Assembly (NCBI GenBank): GCA_002897635.1
Contig: BDTD01000023.1
Location: forward strand, 16,219-80,218
Length of the DNA stretch: 64,000 nucleotides
From: a bacterium BMS3Abin11
GTDB taxonomy: Bacteria > Pseudomonadota > Gammaproteobacteria > BMS3Bbin11
Direction: 5' to 3'
In this document: positions 50,144 through 58,800 of the stretch, piece after piece
Layout: every line of letters starts with the position of its first letter
How positions within the stretch are numbered: the first letter of the stretch is position 1
Position numbers and translations under genes: made by a program
The notes under the pieces: model-generated
Seen by the model: the letters and a program-made list of their open reading frames with translations, nothing else
The model's database searches: none
What the model was told of the DNA's origin: nothing

Positions 50144-50162
50144 GTAGGAGTGTCGCTCCTAC
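50144..50162. repeat. GTAGGAG palindrome upstream of msrP
   Basis: GTAGGAG and CTCCTAC flank TGTCG in a 19-base hairpin. The same head (GTAGGAGTGTCGCTC) begins the element at 4936. It is a second GTAG-type REP-like family in the window. Confidence 0.7.
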
Positions 50163-50282
50163 AGCATATGGCACCTCTCTAATAAAATGACACCAGGTGC
50201 CTGGAATGAGTTCCTTCGAGTGCCTGTAAATACCCGTACAGGTTATATCTTATTCTCGTTCCTGATCTCTGCATCAACATAC

Positions 50283-50979
50283 TCATACCGGTTTTGTGTT
50301 TTTCAGGTGATGGTGCAGTAGTAACAGACTACTAAGTAATATTAGTGCCCCTGCCTGGTGACTGGCCCCGAGTACGACAGGGACTCTCAGCAACAGTGTC
50401 GAAATCCCCAGACCCACCTGTACTATGCCGGCAAACAGTACCAGGATTAGGAGGTTTTTAGTCTGCGAGGGCAGATCCAGTTTGTGGCTGTAGAAATAAA
50501 ATCCGACTATCAGGAAGACACTTGTCAGGGCAAGCAGGCGGTGATTGAATTGTACTGTAACGGCATCTTCTAATGCGGACAGGTACCAGGGTGACAGGAA
50601 ATAGACCCCGGGAGCAATCAAGGTATCACCCATAAGTAGAAAAGTATTGTATATCAGGCCAGCCTTGAGACCGGCGACAAAACCGCCTGATACCATAGTG
50701 ATGATCACCAGTACCAGTAACATCAGACTTTTGCCTGTGAGTTTATCAATATCCATTGTATAGCCGGTAGCGGGTCTATCCTCTGCTAACAGGCCAAGAG
50801 CCACCCAGATGTATATAGCTGTAGATAGCAACAGCCAGCATTAGGTGAGCAGTAAGGCCGGTTGCCGGATGCCAGTCAACCATGGAAAGACCAGAGCCTG
50901 TCAAACGAGTTATGCTACCGATGGCCGCCATCAGAAAAATCAGCAGGCATATCCCCAATAACCAATGTGCAATTTTCAA
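50283..50979 (-). pseudogene. Heme A synthase (COX15/CtaA) pseudogene
   Basis: The N-terminus MKIAHWLLGICLLIFLMAAIGSITRLTGSGLSMVDWHPATG is intact COX15. It then jumps directly to LTAHLMLAVAIYSYI, omitting ~110 residues that normally include the first heme-binding His pair. A one-base frameshift near 50812 follows, after which the C-terminal ~180 residues continue in another frame (WVALGLLAED..., VQFNHRLLAL, LGASHQAGAL). COX15 oxidises heme O to heme A for aa3-type oxidases. The combined deletion and frameshift mean no working product. No other cytochrome oxidase gene is in the window. Confidence 0.85.
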
Positions 50980-51064
50980 TGTTAGAATAACTATTTCGAG
51001 AAATCGGGCGCTAATTATAACAGCTTAAAAAGGCAGGTTTGAGTGAATAGAATGGTAACCATAT

Positions 51065-51736
51065 ATGGTTGTGGGTGAAAAATTTGCATGGGCGCATATA
51101 CCCAAGACAGGCGGAGACAGTACACGTTTATTATTTCGTGGTGTCGATGACGGCAGTCTCCGGTTTATTGATGGTTCTGAAAAACATAATTCATTCAGGC
51201 AGGAAGGCATAGCTGGACTTAATCGGATATCAAACATCAGGCGGTTACCATCTTTATTAAAAAGCTGGGCTGTACACTACAGTCAACATAGCAAATGGAA
51301 CACGGGAAATGAGGATAAGCCATTTACTCGTAAGCAACTTCTGCAGGGATTAGTCTGGTGGCTGGAGCCCTATGCTTCTGACTGGCGGCTGGTGAAGATC
51401 GACGAAGTAATTTTTGATTATTATGAACTGGATAGCATATATCACTGGATTCGTACTGAAAATTTACTGGTAGATTTCAGACGAATTATGAGTGTATATA
51501 TTAATGTATCAAAGCTGGATGACGGTTTTATGTCAAATCAGGGCTCTTATCAACGGAAAATCCAGTTTAGCAGAAGTGAACTGAAACAAATCTATAGCAA
51601 TTGTGGCAGATGGGCGCAACTTGAAGAAAAAGTATATGGAAATGTGCTTAGCTCAGATGCCCATTACAAAGAATATGTTGAGGAACATCGGAGCCTTTCT
51701 TTGATTTCAAAGCAGCTAAAACGAGTTTTCTACTGA
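51065..51736 (+). CDS. Sulfotransferase family protein
   Basis: A 223-residue cytoplasmic protein. HIPKTGGDST at 11-20 is the 5'-phosphosulfate (PAPS) binding loop of sulfotransferases, and RRLPSLLKSWAVHYSQ (~59-74) resembles the 3'-phosphate motif. The substrate is unknown; carbohydrate or surface polysaccharide targets are usual for this class. It is divergent from the COX15 pseudogene and stands alone, with no glycan genes nearby. Its lower similarity to housekeeping neighbours suggests accessory origin. Confidence 0.75.
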   Translation: MVVGEKFAWAHIPKTGGDSTRLLFRGVDDGSLRFIDGSEKHNSFRQEGIAGLNRISNIRRLPSLLKSWAVHYSQHSKWNTGNEDKPFTRKQLLQGLVWWLEPYASDWRLVKIDEVIFDYYELDSIYHWIRTENLLVDFRRIMSVYINVSKLDDGFMSNQGSYQRKIQFSRSELKQIYSNCGRWAQLEEKVYGNVLSSDAHYKEYVEEHRSLSLISKQLKRVFY

Positions 51737-51789
51737 TGATTTATGTCCTGGCTGGATATGATTATTAATGAATTGGTGGCGGTGCCCAT

Positions 51790-52422
51790 ATGACTGAAGC
51801 AAAATTACTTATTGCACCTGACTGCCCGTATTGCGCCACGATGATGAATTTATTAGGAGACTTACTGAAAGAAGGCAGGATTGCTCGCTTATTAATGATC
51901 AATATTGTGGAGCAGCCTGATGAAGCCGCTAAACATAATGTGCGCTCAGTACCGTGGTTAAAACTGGGTGAGATGGAACTTACCGGGGCACAGACCCGCA
52001 CAGATCTGGAGCATGCCATTGATATGGCAGTGAGCAATGATGGGCAGCAACGATTTCTTTTTGAACAGTTAAAAAATGGGCGGCTTGATGAGGTAGCTGC
52101 GCTTATAGAGCGTGATAAAAGTCAGCTGCCTGATCTCGTGGCATTGTTAAAAGGTAAAGAAGTACCAATGACCGTGCGTATCGGGGTAAGTGCTATCCTT
52201 GAAGGTTTGCAGGAGAATCCATCTGTACTTAATGGTATTTTACCTGAACTCCTTGAATTGTCAGCGTTTCCAGATGAGACGATACGCGCAGATGCCTGTC
52301 ATTTTCTCTCACTCACAGGGGGAGATAAAGCAGTTAAACGATTACAGGAATGTACAAATGATGAATCGTCTATGGTAAGGGAAGTTGCAACGGAATCACT
52401 TGAGGATATTTTGAGTGATTGA
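51790..52422 (+). CDS. Thioredoxin-fold plus HEAT-repeat protein
   Basis: A 210-residue protein. Residues 1-80 look like a glutaredoxin/thioredoxin fold with the redox pair Cys-Pro-Tyr-Cys at 12-15 and a cis-Pro segment VRSVPWLKLG. Residues ~130-208 are helical repeats of HEAT/PBS type (ETIRADACHFLSLTGGDKAVKRLQECTNDESSMVREVATESLEDI). The combination suggests a disulfide or redox function on a protein partner. The target is unknown. It begins 53 bases after the sulfotransferase gene and may be co-transcribed. Confidence 0.75.
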   Translation: MTEAKLLIAPDCPYCATMMNLLGDLLKEGRIARLLMINIVEQPDEAAKHNVRSVPWLKLGEMELTGAQTRTDLEHAIDMAVSNDGQQRFLFEQLKNGRLDEVAALIERDKSQLPDLVALLKGKEVPMTVRIGVSAILEGLQENPSVLNGILPELLELSAFPDETIRADACHFLSLTGGDKAVKRLQECTNDESSMVREVATESLEDILSD

Positions 52423-52639
52423 TGTTTAGTAATGTGTTTGCAGTTAGTATATGAATTCGGTGACCCCTTAAGCCTTTTTACTTGACAGTGCTGCCTCTGC
52501 TTAGGCAAACTGAACGCAAGATGTTAATAATCATTTCAATAAAATTCGTAAAGTTTCCGGTGCGCCATATCTGGCTGGTGTCCTGTGGCCTTTGCGTGCG
52601 AGAAACAATGTAATAGATATTTAGTATTACCACTAGCAG

Positions 52640-52672
52640 AGGCCACAGTTCCTGGAATTGTGGCCTTTTTTA
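52640..52672 (+). terminator. Strong intrinsic terminator
   Basis: AGGCCACA at 52640-52647 pairs with TGTGGCCT at 52659-52666, with further pairing inside (TTCC/GGAA), then a run of six T. It lies between the thioredoxin-HEAT gene and the transporter remnant. The rest of 52423-52691 holds no gene. Confidence 0.8.
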
Positions 52673-52691
52673 TTGCCAAAGAGGACTTACC

Positions 52692-53258
52692 GTGTCTGTA
52701 CTGCTGTCATATATAACAGTTATCCTGATCTGGACTACTACGCCGCTGGCTATCAAGTGGAGTTCCGAGGGGACTGGTTTTATTTTTGCTGTTTCTAGCA
52801 GAATGGTCCTGGGTATACTTGCTGTTTTGTTGTCAACTGTCATATATTCATTTACGGCAATTAAGGTCAAACAGCACAATCAGGGCATACCTGCATTGAC
52901 TATTACTGCAACAGGACTTATGTTTGCTATGCCGTTTTATATTTTAAGCTGGTATTTGATTGATGGTGATATTCCTGAGGTGATTGTTATTCGTGCTGGA
53001 ATATCAATTCTGTATTTGGCATTTTTCGGGTCAGTGATAGGATTTGCTCTTTTTTTCTATATACTTAAGCATGTCAGCGCCATACGGGTGTCATTGATAA
53101 CTTTGGTGACACCGGTAACGGCGTTATTGCTCGGAAAATATCTGAATGATGAGCCACTTGGCCTGCAAATTACGGCTGGTGCTATTCTGATATTAACAGG
53201 TTTGTCATCATATGAATTTGGTAGTGTTGCCAGATGGATTAAAGCTGATCCTGAGTGA
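52692..53258 (+). pseudogene. EamA/DMT-family transporter, internally deleted
   Basis: 188 residues against ~290 for intact family members. The N-terminal span LLSYITVILIWTTTPLAIKW through SRMVLG is followed directly by ILAVLLSTVIYSFTAIKVKQ, which belongs to the start of the second EamA repeat. The missing ~100 residues are the rest of repeat 1. The frame is kept, and the second repeat (FFGSVIGFALFFYILKHVSA...LITPVTALLLG-like) is complete. The start is GTG with GAGG upstream. A residual product is possible, but transport is unlikely. Original substrate unknown. Confidence 0.65.
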
Positions 53259-53316
53259 GGTAGTGTAGTCGATCAGTGAAAAAAATATGGATAGTATTTA
53301 GCGATATCGCAAGTCA

Positions 53317-55671
53317 ATGACTTTCTTCTCAAACAGGAAACAGACAATTCAATACACCTTTATGCGCGTGTTGATACCTTCGCTCGCCGTCACACTTATC
53401 GTGGTGGCTTTATTAGTTGTTCTGTATGAGAAACATTCAGCACAAAACAAGCTGCTTATATCACAGAATTCATTCCTGAGTCTGCTTGATCAGGTTTTAC
53501 CTGATGATATCGGGAATTTTGATTCCACCAGTGCTGAAAAACTCTTGAAGGCTTTAGCTGTCAATAAGAATATTCAATTTATAGAGTTGAGTGATGGCTC
53601 CGGCAAAGTGATTGCCACAGTAGGACAGATTGATAGTAAGCAAGCTGCACCCAAATCAAGAATAATAAAAAAATCTACAGGGAATGGTGAGGAAAAAACA
53701 GCAGGTGTAGTTCACTATCAATTAGCACCTGCAAATTATCAGAAAACGGCCGTTGTTGAGATAATAAAGGCAGTCTTTCTGCTTGTTATATTACTCATAG
53801 TAATCGCTATAGTAATGCTTCGCGTCTATCGGCGGAATATAAATGCTCCTATTCACCGAATCATGGACGCCCTTATTGAAAATGCCAAAGGGGAAAATAC
53901 GGTATTGATAGACTGGAAGAGCGATGATGAATTTGGCACCCTGGCTGCCGCCTTTAATGCTATGCAGCGCTCTCTTAATAAAAATCAGCGATTTTTGGTG
54001 GAGAGCGCACTGCGCTACCAGGATCTTTATAATAAAACGCCTGCACTGCTTTTTTCAATGGACACCAATGGGGTGATTATCGATGCCAGTGTGTATTTTT
54101 TACGGAAGCTAGGCTATAGAAAAGCATCCCTGATCGGGCTTACGCTATCTGAAATGGTTTGTGATAATTTCCCAGGCAAAGGCAACGAGGTGCCAGACAG
54201 GCTTGTTAAAGGCGGTCGTTTAGCTAATTTTCAAACCTGTATCAGAACGAATACCGGTGAGAAAATGGATGTTTTGATAAATACCATTTCTCTGCGTCCT
54301 GATAGTGATGATGAGACTGTTGTAACGAGTTTGTGCGTGATGACTGACATCAGTAAACAGGTACATGCTCAGGATATTGTTTTCAGGCAGGCGCATTACG
54401 ATATAGTGACTGATTTACCAAACCGATTTTTCTTTTCTACCCGGTTTCGCTCATTACTTGATACTGCCCTCAGAGTGGAAAGCTCGGTCTCTGTGATTTT
54501 TATAGATCTTGACCGTTTTAAATGGGTCAATGATACATTTGGACACAGTGTTGGTGATGCATTGCTGGCAGAAGCAGGCACTCGAATAAAAGATGCAGTA
54601 GACATGAAATCACTGGTTTGTCGGTTTGGTGGTGATGAATTTATTGTTGCAGTACATAAGTCTCGCGAAGAAGTCCTGAAATCAAAGGTGGCGGAAAATA
54701 TTCTGCGCACACTGGCAGATCCGTTTCGGATCCTGCAGCATGAGATCCACCTTTCAGCAAGTATTGGAATTGCCTCTTTCCCTTCCGATGGTGAGACTCC
54801 TGACGAATTGATCGGTGCAGCCGATACGGCGATGTACCACGCAAAGGATCGTGGTGGTGATGCCTGTGAATATTATGAAGGCGATATGCATGAGCGGATG
54901 GAGAAGCAGTTACATCTTGACAGCGTTCTTCGCACAGGGATTCAGGAAGAAAGATTTTCACTCGTTTTCCAGCCCATTGTTGATTTAAATAACAAGTCCA
55001 GTGAACTGTTTGAGGTTTTGCTAAGATTTGAACACCCGGATTTTCCAAATATTTCACCTACAGAATTTATCCCGCTGGTAGAAACGACAGGTCTGATCCG
55101 GTCGATAGGGCAGTTTGTTATACGTAATGCACTGCTGCACCTGCATGCCCTGGATAACCAGGGAGACAAGCGTTATAGCCTGACTATAAACCTGTCACCT
55201 CGTCAACTACAGGATGATACCTTTGTGCCCTTTTTAAAGAATCAACTGCAGTATTTTAAAATTAGTCCGAAACGAATTATTCTGGAGATTACAGAAAACA
55301 GTTTGATGGAAAACAATGTTAGAAGTGAAAAAATCCTGGAGCAGATACGTGTGGTGGGATGTCAGATAGCAATCGATGACTTTGGAACAGGATTCTCTTC
55401 TCTCAGTTACTTACGGCGCTTTGCTGTAGATATACTGAAAATTGATCAGGCCTTTATTCAGCGTGTGCCGGCTGATGAAGCCGACAGTAACCTGATTCGC
55501 GGCATCATAAATATGTCAAGAGAGCTTGGGATAGCTGTCATAGCAGAAGGCGTTGAAAAGAAAACACAGTATGACTTCCTGCTTGAGAGTGGCTGTGATA
55601 TGGCACAGGGCTTCTACTTTAGCAGACCCGTTAAGCCAGAAGATATTTACAATAATATAATCAACTTCTGA
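53317..55671 (+). CDS. Membrane-bound HAMP-PAS-GGDEF-EAL cyclic-di-GMP protein
   Basis: A 784-residue inner-membrane signalling protein. Spans lie at ~17-37 and ~147-170 and flank a ~110-residue periplasmic sensor with no recognised fold. HAMP is ~171-225 and PAS ~231-350. In GGDEF (~355-520) the motif GGDEF is intact at 438-442; no RxxD inhibitory site precedes it (DMKS there). In EAL (~530-780) the E-x-L Glu is present as EVL at 566-568, with NLSPRQ, EITE, DDFG 687-690, LKID and AEGVE also conserved. Both synthase and phosphodiesterase activities are therefore possible. It is monocistronic and convergent with the next gene. Confidence 0.9.
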   Translation: MTFFSNRKQTIQYTFMRVLIPSLAVTLIVVALLVVLYEKHSAQNKLLISQNSFLSLLDQVLPDDIGNFDSTSAEKLLKALAVNKNIQFIELSDGSGKVIATVGQIDSKQAAPKSRIIKKSTGNGEEKTAGVVHYQLAPANYQKTAVVEIIKAVFLLVILLIVIAIVMLRVYRRNINAPIHRIMDALIENAKGENTVLIDWKSDDEFGTLAAAFNAMQRSLNKNQRFLVESALRYQDLYNKTPALLFSMDTNGVIIDASVYFLRKLGYRKASLIGLTLSEMVCDNFPGKGNEVPDRLVKGGRLANFQTCIRTNTGEKMDVLINTISLRPDSDDETVVTSLCVMTDISKQVHAQDIVFRQAHYDIVTDLPNRFFFSTRFRSLLDTALRVESSVSVIFIDLDRFKWVNDTFGHSVGDALLAEAGTRIKDAVDMKSLVCRFGGDEFIVAVHKSREEVLKSKVAENILRTLADPFRILQHEIHLSASIGIASFPSDGETPDELIGAADTAMYHAKDRGGDACEYYEGDMHERMEKQLHLDSVLRTGIQEERFSLVFQPIVDLNNKSSELFEVLLRFEHPDFPNISPTEFIPLVETTGLIRSIGQFVIRNALLHLHALDNQGDKRYSLTINLSPRQLQDDTFVPFLKNQLQYFKISPKRIILEITENSLMENNVRSEKILEQIRVVGCQIAIDDFGTGFSSLSYLRRFAVDILKIDQAFIQRVPADEADSNLIRGIINMSRELGIAVIAEGVEKKTQYDFLLESGCDMAQGFYFSRPVKPEDIYNNIINF

Positions 55672-55703
55672 GTTGAAGCGACCATCTTCTTAAAAAAAGG
55701 ACT

Positions 55704-55798
55704 TGAGACTAAGGATGAAAGATGAGGGATCAACGATAAACATCATGGCAGTTGATGTTTTATCTATCTTTTTCCCTAATCTCACATCCTTCGTCTCA
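55704..55798. terminator. Long palindrome between convergent genes
   Basis: Bases 55704-55729 (TGAGACTAAGGATGAAAG...) are inverted imperfectly at 55773-55798, with an inner stem GATAAACATCA/TTGATGTTTTATC. The ~95-base hairpin lies between the EAL-protein gene and the convergent 1159-aa gene, so a bidirectional terminator or intergenic repeat is likely. Confidence 0.55.
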
Positions 55799-55838
55799 GA
55801 GAATCACGTCCGGTGACGCTATGAAATAAAAATGGAGC

Positions 55839-58800
55839 CTAAGAGCCCTCGAGAATATGGTTCGCCCATAAACTGGTCATATATTCTGATAAGCGATTCT
55901 GTGCCTGACGGGCACCGAGGTTATCAAGGTCTATCCACGACAGGGGCTGATCCTGATTGGCACATGAAAATACGGCCCGTGTGCGCTTACCTGTTTCAGG
56001 GTCTATTTGCCATTGCAAGCATTGTCCGCAAACACCTTTCATCATGCATTGCATCGGGCTACCGACGGTCCCTGTGGCATGCACACCGTCCTTGAATAGA
56101 GGTTTGAGGTCGTCTTTAAGTGAGCGTTGCATTGCTTTCAGTAGACCGGTAGAACCCATAATCATTATTTCATCCACATCAGACAACTTGATCAGGTTTT
56201 CTTCATTACCAGCAGTAAGATTACCGTTATTATAATCCTTGATTAGTTCGATGATGTTGGCTTGCTGGACACTGCTGTCCTGCTGGCGGCGACATTCAAT
56301 CAGTGACTCAGAAGTACTGGCCCAGACGATCTGGTCTGCACATTGTTCCAGTTCGTCTTTAAAATAGATATCATCCTGACATCGAAACGATGCGAAAAAT
56401 AGAACGCGGTTGCCCGCTGCACGCAGTGCCCTGCCCAGATCTATCATTACCGCAGCACCCCATGCTCCAGCAATGACCATGACAGTACGTTGATGCCCCA
56501 GTTTTGCAGGTGAGCCTGTTGGACCCATCAATACCAGAGGATCACCGGGTTTTAATTGTTCAGCGATGCGTGCATTGGCCCCATAGCGTAGTAGCAACAG
56601 CCGTACACAATCCCCATTCACACCGGCACCACTTACCGTTTGCAGGGGGATCTGCACACGTGTGTTGGCCAATAGACGACTGTACTTTTCAAAAGTCTGC
56701 AGGCGGAAAAACTGCCCGGGCTGAAAGTTCTTTGCAGCCATCGGTGCCCGAACCCACATTTCTACCACGGCAGGATGTGTGACATCAATACGATCGACTG
56801 TTGCAGATAGCTTGTGCTGGAATTCTGATGTGAAATTATCCATATTTTTCAACAATGGATCTTCCGTTTGCTGATCGAGTAATTTGATGATTTCAGGATA
56901 GGTGCGCTGGCTTGAGGCAATGGCCTTTACCACACTGCCGTGGAATACTGGGTGTGTGTCGCCGATAAAACTGATGCGCTTGTCATGGTACGCATAGGAG
57001 GTGAAAGGGCCAAACTCATCGGCCTTGCAGTTATCGGCTACAGCAACTGGCTGGACGCCTGAAGGGTGACAGATATGTGGCATAAAATGGTTACCGTCCA
57101 TTTTGAAGCTGCCGGTGTATTCATTTTCATAAACAGTATTGGGCGATGCGCCAGCAGCCACCATGATTGCGCGTGCCGGAAGAATTTGTTCTTCGCTGTC
57201 CAGCCAGCGACCATCGGATTGTTGTTTTACTCTGCATCGTAGCCCTGCTACATGGCCATACTCATCAAGCATGGCTTCGACTGGTTCCACTCCCTCGGCA
57301 TAGAAAATACCCTCCTGAAGAGCTTTGACGATTTCATCGTGGTTACGCAAATAGGCCGGTGACTCATTCAGGCCGCGGCGGTATGTCAGGGTGACACCTC
57401 CCCATTGTCGCAACAGGAGAAGAAAATCTGGTTTTTCCTTACAGTTGGCTGCTCGTTTTCTTTCTGTGGCAACGGCTTTGCCATGTTCGAGAAAGGTTTC
57501 GAGTATGCCCTGGTTTTCTTCATCCAGACCCGAAAAGATTTTCTCTCTGCCCATTTTATCTTCGAGTATGGTGTAACGCATGAGAGTCTTTTCGACCTGA
57601 CGAATGTAATAGCTCTGCAGTTCAGTGGCTGTGTCGATAGCTGTCAGTCCACCGCCGATCACAACTGCAGGCAGACGTACCTGAAGGTTTGCCAGACTGT
57701 CGAATTTTGCCGCCCCAGTCAGCTGCAGAGCCATCAGGAAATCATTGGCCTGTCGCATACCGCGAGCAAGGCTGTTGATCATTGGTATGACCTTGGGCAG
57801 CCCGGCTCCATTGGCTATGCTGATATGTTCGAAGCCTTCATTCCAGGCATCATCTATGGTAAGTGTGCCGCCAAAACGGACACCACCGGAGAGGCCGACA
57901 TTTTCCCGTCTTGCCAGGCTGATATAAATCAGCTTTAGAAAATTTTTATCCCAGCGTACAGTTATTCCATATTCGGCTACTCCACCGAAACCTGACAGTA
58001 TTCGATCGTCCAAAGATTCTACAATGCTGGAATAATGGCGTATGGGTGATGTCAGTAGATGTTCATCCAGCGGCTCAAGTTTCAAGCCGTCTATACCGGT
58101 GACATTGCAACCTGCCATACTGAGGTGATGTGTCATGGTAAAACCAGCTGGTCCCAGGCCGACGACCAGTACGCGGCGTTTGTTATTCTCTTCTGGTAGA
58201 TATTGTTCCTGTCGCAAAGGGTTCCAGCGTACCAGCAACAAGTAGATCTCTACACCCCATGTCAGTTTCAGCACGTCAGTAAGGATACCGGTTTCAACTT
58301 CCGGGGTGTTAACAGGATCCTGTTTCTGATAGATACATGCCTTCATGCAGTCATTACAGATACGATGGCCGGTAGCAGGCAGCATAGGATTATCACGCGC
58401 CACCATGGCGAGTGCAGCAATATCATGGCCGTCGCGTTTGAGCAGGTGCATCTCGGAGATCTTTTGCCCTAAAGGGCAACCTGTCAATGTTTCGCCCAGC
58501 GGGTTAACGCGAAAGCCCGAGTCGGGATCCTTCTTATTTTCCGGGAAACCCCGAGAGCAGAAATCACCGTCATGGTCGTGGCAATAGATGCAGTAATTCA
58601 CCTCACCCATGATCTGACGCAGGTTCATCCTGTGATCGGTGAGGCAGAATCCGTCACGTTTTACATAAGTTTCAGGTTTTGCCTGGCGTCTGCCAACAGG
58701 ATCATTGCTGATGTCTTCCAGCGGGACCAACTGGGCATAATTGATAAGCGCCGGCAATTTAAAACTGATCCAGTTTTCAAAGATATCGGTAGCCGCATTA

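Noticed and set aside
53317..55671. EAL domain as degenerate because it reads EVL instead of EAL
   Set aside because: The catalytic Glu and the other ligands are conserved. The middle residue is variable in active enzymes.
57405..57938. 177-codon plus-strand frame inside the 1159-aa gene
   Set aside because: Overlaps the conserved nucleotide-binding region of the real gene on the other strand and has no family features.
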